Assembly: GCF_035582795.1 (NCBI RefSeq)
Contig: NC_134371.1
Span: 50,943,001 to 51,007,000, forward strand
Origin: Mycteria americana
Lineage: Eukaryota > Chordata > Aves > Ciconiiformes > Ciconiidae
Length of the DNA: 64,000 bases
Reading direction: 5' to 3'
Shown: piece by piece, positions 62,166 through 64,000 of the stretch
Layout: each line of letters starts with the position of its first letter
Position numbering within the stretch: position 1 is the first letter of the stretch
The notes under the pieces: generated by a model
Told to the model about the DNA's origin: nothing
Seen by the model: only the letters and a program-made list of their open reading frames with translations
Databases searched by the model: none
Translations under genes and position numbers: made by a program

Positions 62166-64000
62166 CGATCAGAGAAATAAAATTCTGGGGGAAAAAAATA
62201 TTGCTGCCATCTGATGCCTACACGTGACGCGTCATCGCTTCCACGCCTTCCTTCATGAACTGCCTCAGCAGTTATTGGCAAGGGATATATGGCAGCAAAG
62301 GGATCCTTACAACAGAAGAATCAATAGATTCGATCTTAAAAATCGCCACTTACGGAAACGTTACAGGATTTTAATTCCCTTCATTTTCTAGGGAAAATGC
62401 TGACGGTTGATTGAACAGTAAATAATTAAAACATTAAGCCAACCAAAACCCAATCGAACGCTGTCCCTAAAATAAATTATAGGTGCTCGGGATGATTGAT
62501 ATTCGATGAAATAAAGCAAGAATATATACTTGCACATATATGTATACATATACTGGGAGAAACAGGTCAAGTGGCATCGGATTTCTTGACTTTGTCAGAG
62601 AAAAGTGCACAAAGCCAGTGTCTATTCCTGACGCATTTGTCTGGTTATCCTCATTCCCTTTACTAAAAAAAACCCCAAACCACCACACTAATTGTTATAC
62701 ATCGACCACTATTTTAAAAAGTTATTGATTTGATATAAATAACCACAAGACAATCAAATAAATAATAAATGTTTCCTACATCAGGCAAGTAGCAGCATGG
62801 TTCCTACCAGGTAGATACCTGCTAGCTTCAGAAATTATTTAACTAAGTCTGAATTTTAGAAAGTTCAGAATTCTACATACTTTTCAATTTTTACATAAAG
62901 TAACTGTAGAGGAGCACGCTGTTGTAGCGACTCTAGCATATAAATGCATGCTCTGCAATAAGGGTCTGCTGGCAACTGCTGCTGGGCAATCACTTTGAGG
63001 AGAAACGCCTCATGGTCAATGGCATCATAAGACAGACTCCATTAGTCTTGTTGTTAAACAAGAAAAAATAAAATCCTTTTCTTGTTCTTCTCTGTAAGAA
63101 GACTTTTTCCTCCTAAAATAGCTCACCATCACAAAAAACAGCCCGTTATCCCATCACACCTCCACAGGCAAAACAGGGAGGCTCCAGCTGAGCTTGGTAG
63201 CCCCACCCCTGCGACCCTTACAAATTCAGGGCAAATCTCTATTTTCACCTTCAGTGATGATGTTTGTCGAAAGCGTGACTGCTATTCATAGAGGCACTGC
63301 AATTGTTGAGGTAAAAGCTAAGATTTTCAATGCTTCAATAAAGTACTTTTTACTGATAACATGTATTGACAGGAAAAAAAGTATATTTGCATTTTTTTCT
63401 TCAATGCTATTTCTCAATTTCTGTTGTATTGTACGTGATGGTTTTACTTGGGTATGTTCTGGAGAGCAAGGCATCATGCAGGTCTTTTAGAGTCGTGTCT
63501 TGTATTAGGAAGAAGTCTCTTGGACTGGTGAAACTTCTGCTGTAAGCAGGGGCCCTCTCCCTGTTTGCCCGCAGAGGACCCAAGGCAGTAAGGCCGTTGC
63601 TGTGCCTGGACTCACCTGTGTGGTCACTTGTAGCAACTGCACTTTTTCTGCTGTCATTTGCAACAGCTGATAGCCTTGCTGAAGCAAAAAAAGTTGTGCT
63701 GGAGGCCTGCCTATAACCTATTCCTGGTATTGCTGCTTACTTGTTTTTGAAGAGTATATTCGTTGTATATTTAGCTATAAAGCAGTGTGTGGAGTAGCAT
63801 ACGTGTCCTGGTAGCGTTGGAATTTTTTTTAATTAAGCTTTTATTAGAATTTTTGCAAATGAAACTATAGTTTTGTCTAGGAGTCTCTATGCTTCATTGT
63901 AGAAGCACAATGGCAAATGGGTTCATTATGAGATGGGGAGCTGCTCTGGGCAGACAGTCTCTCAACTGTTTGTGTAACCTACTCAGCATCTGGCCGAAAT
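62166..64000. other. Flank upstream of RPL5
   Basis: 1.8 kb of AT-rich sequence. In mammals EVI5 lies on this side in the opposite orientation, but no EVI5 exon is recognisable here, nor any repeat or RNA gene. Confidence 0.6.

Noticed and set aside
62166-64000. EVI5 first exon expected on this side
   Set aside because: No segment matches the EVI5 N-terminus I know; the gene probably starts beyond the window.

Overview
This window is vertebrate nuclear DNA, almost certainly from a bird. The evidence is multi-exon genes with canonical splice sites, three promoter CpG islands, CR1 retrotransposon fragments (the dominant avian LINE) and a solo LTR of a widespread avian endogenous-retrovirus type. 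Three genes can be reconstructed: MTF2 (minus strand, 5' part only), DIPK1A/FAM69A (plus strand, complete, 428 codons in 5 exons) and RPL5 (minus strand, complete, 297 codons in 8 exons). From memory, the order and relative orientation match the block around human 1p22.1 (RPL5, DIPK1A, MTF2).

Layout. 1-15.0 kb: MTF2 exons 6 to 1. Exons 6-2 lie within the first 3.1 kb, followed by a 12-kb intron 1 that carries an inverted pair of CR1 copies and an unassigned exon-like ORF at about 6.3-6.6 kb. 14.7-15.8 kb: MTF2 CpG island. 15.9-32.6 kb: intergenic, with no gene I can support. 32.7-33.9 kb: DIPK1A CpG island, with a perfect 92-bp palindrome about 340 bp upstream of the start codon. 33.4-47.7 kb: DIPK1A intron 1, with a MIR-like SINE and an LTR nested in an old CR1. 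47.7-51.3 kb: DIPK1A exons 2-5. 54.1-61.9 kb: RPL5, with the SNORD21 box C/D snoRNA in intron 5. 61.1-62.2 kb: RPL5 CpG island. 62.2-64.0 kb: flank with nothing recognised.

The three genes do not form a pathway. MTF2 is a chromatin reader associated with PRC2, DIPK1A is an ER-membrane divergent kinase-like protein, and RPL5 is a large-subunit ribosomal protein that binds 5S rRNA. MTF2 and DIPK1A are divergent; DIPK1A and RPL5 converge on a self-complementary poly(A) signal.

I found no operon, CRISPR array, phage or new defence-type system. The observations most worth checking are the 92-bp palindrome, the near-identical inverted CR1 pair, the orphan terminal-exon candidate in MTF2 intron 1, the palindromic poly(A) signal, a GC-AG intron and an overlapping upstream ORF in MTF2.
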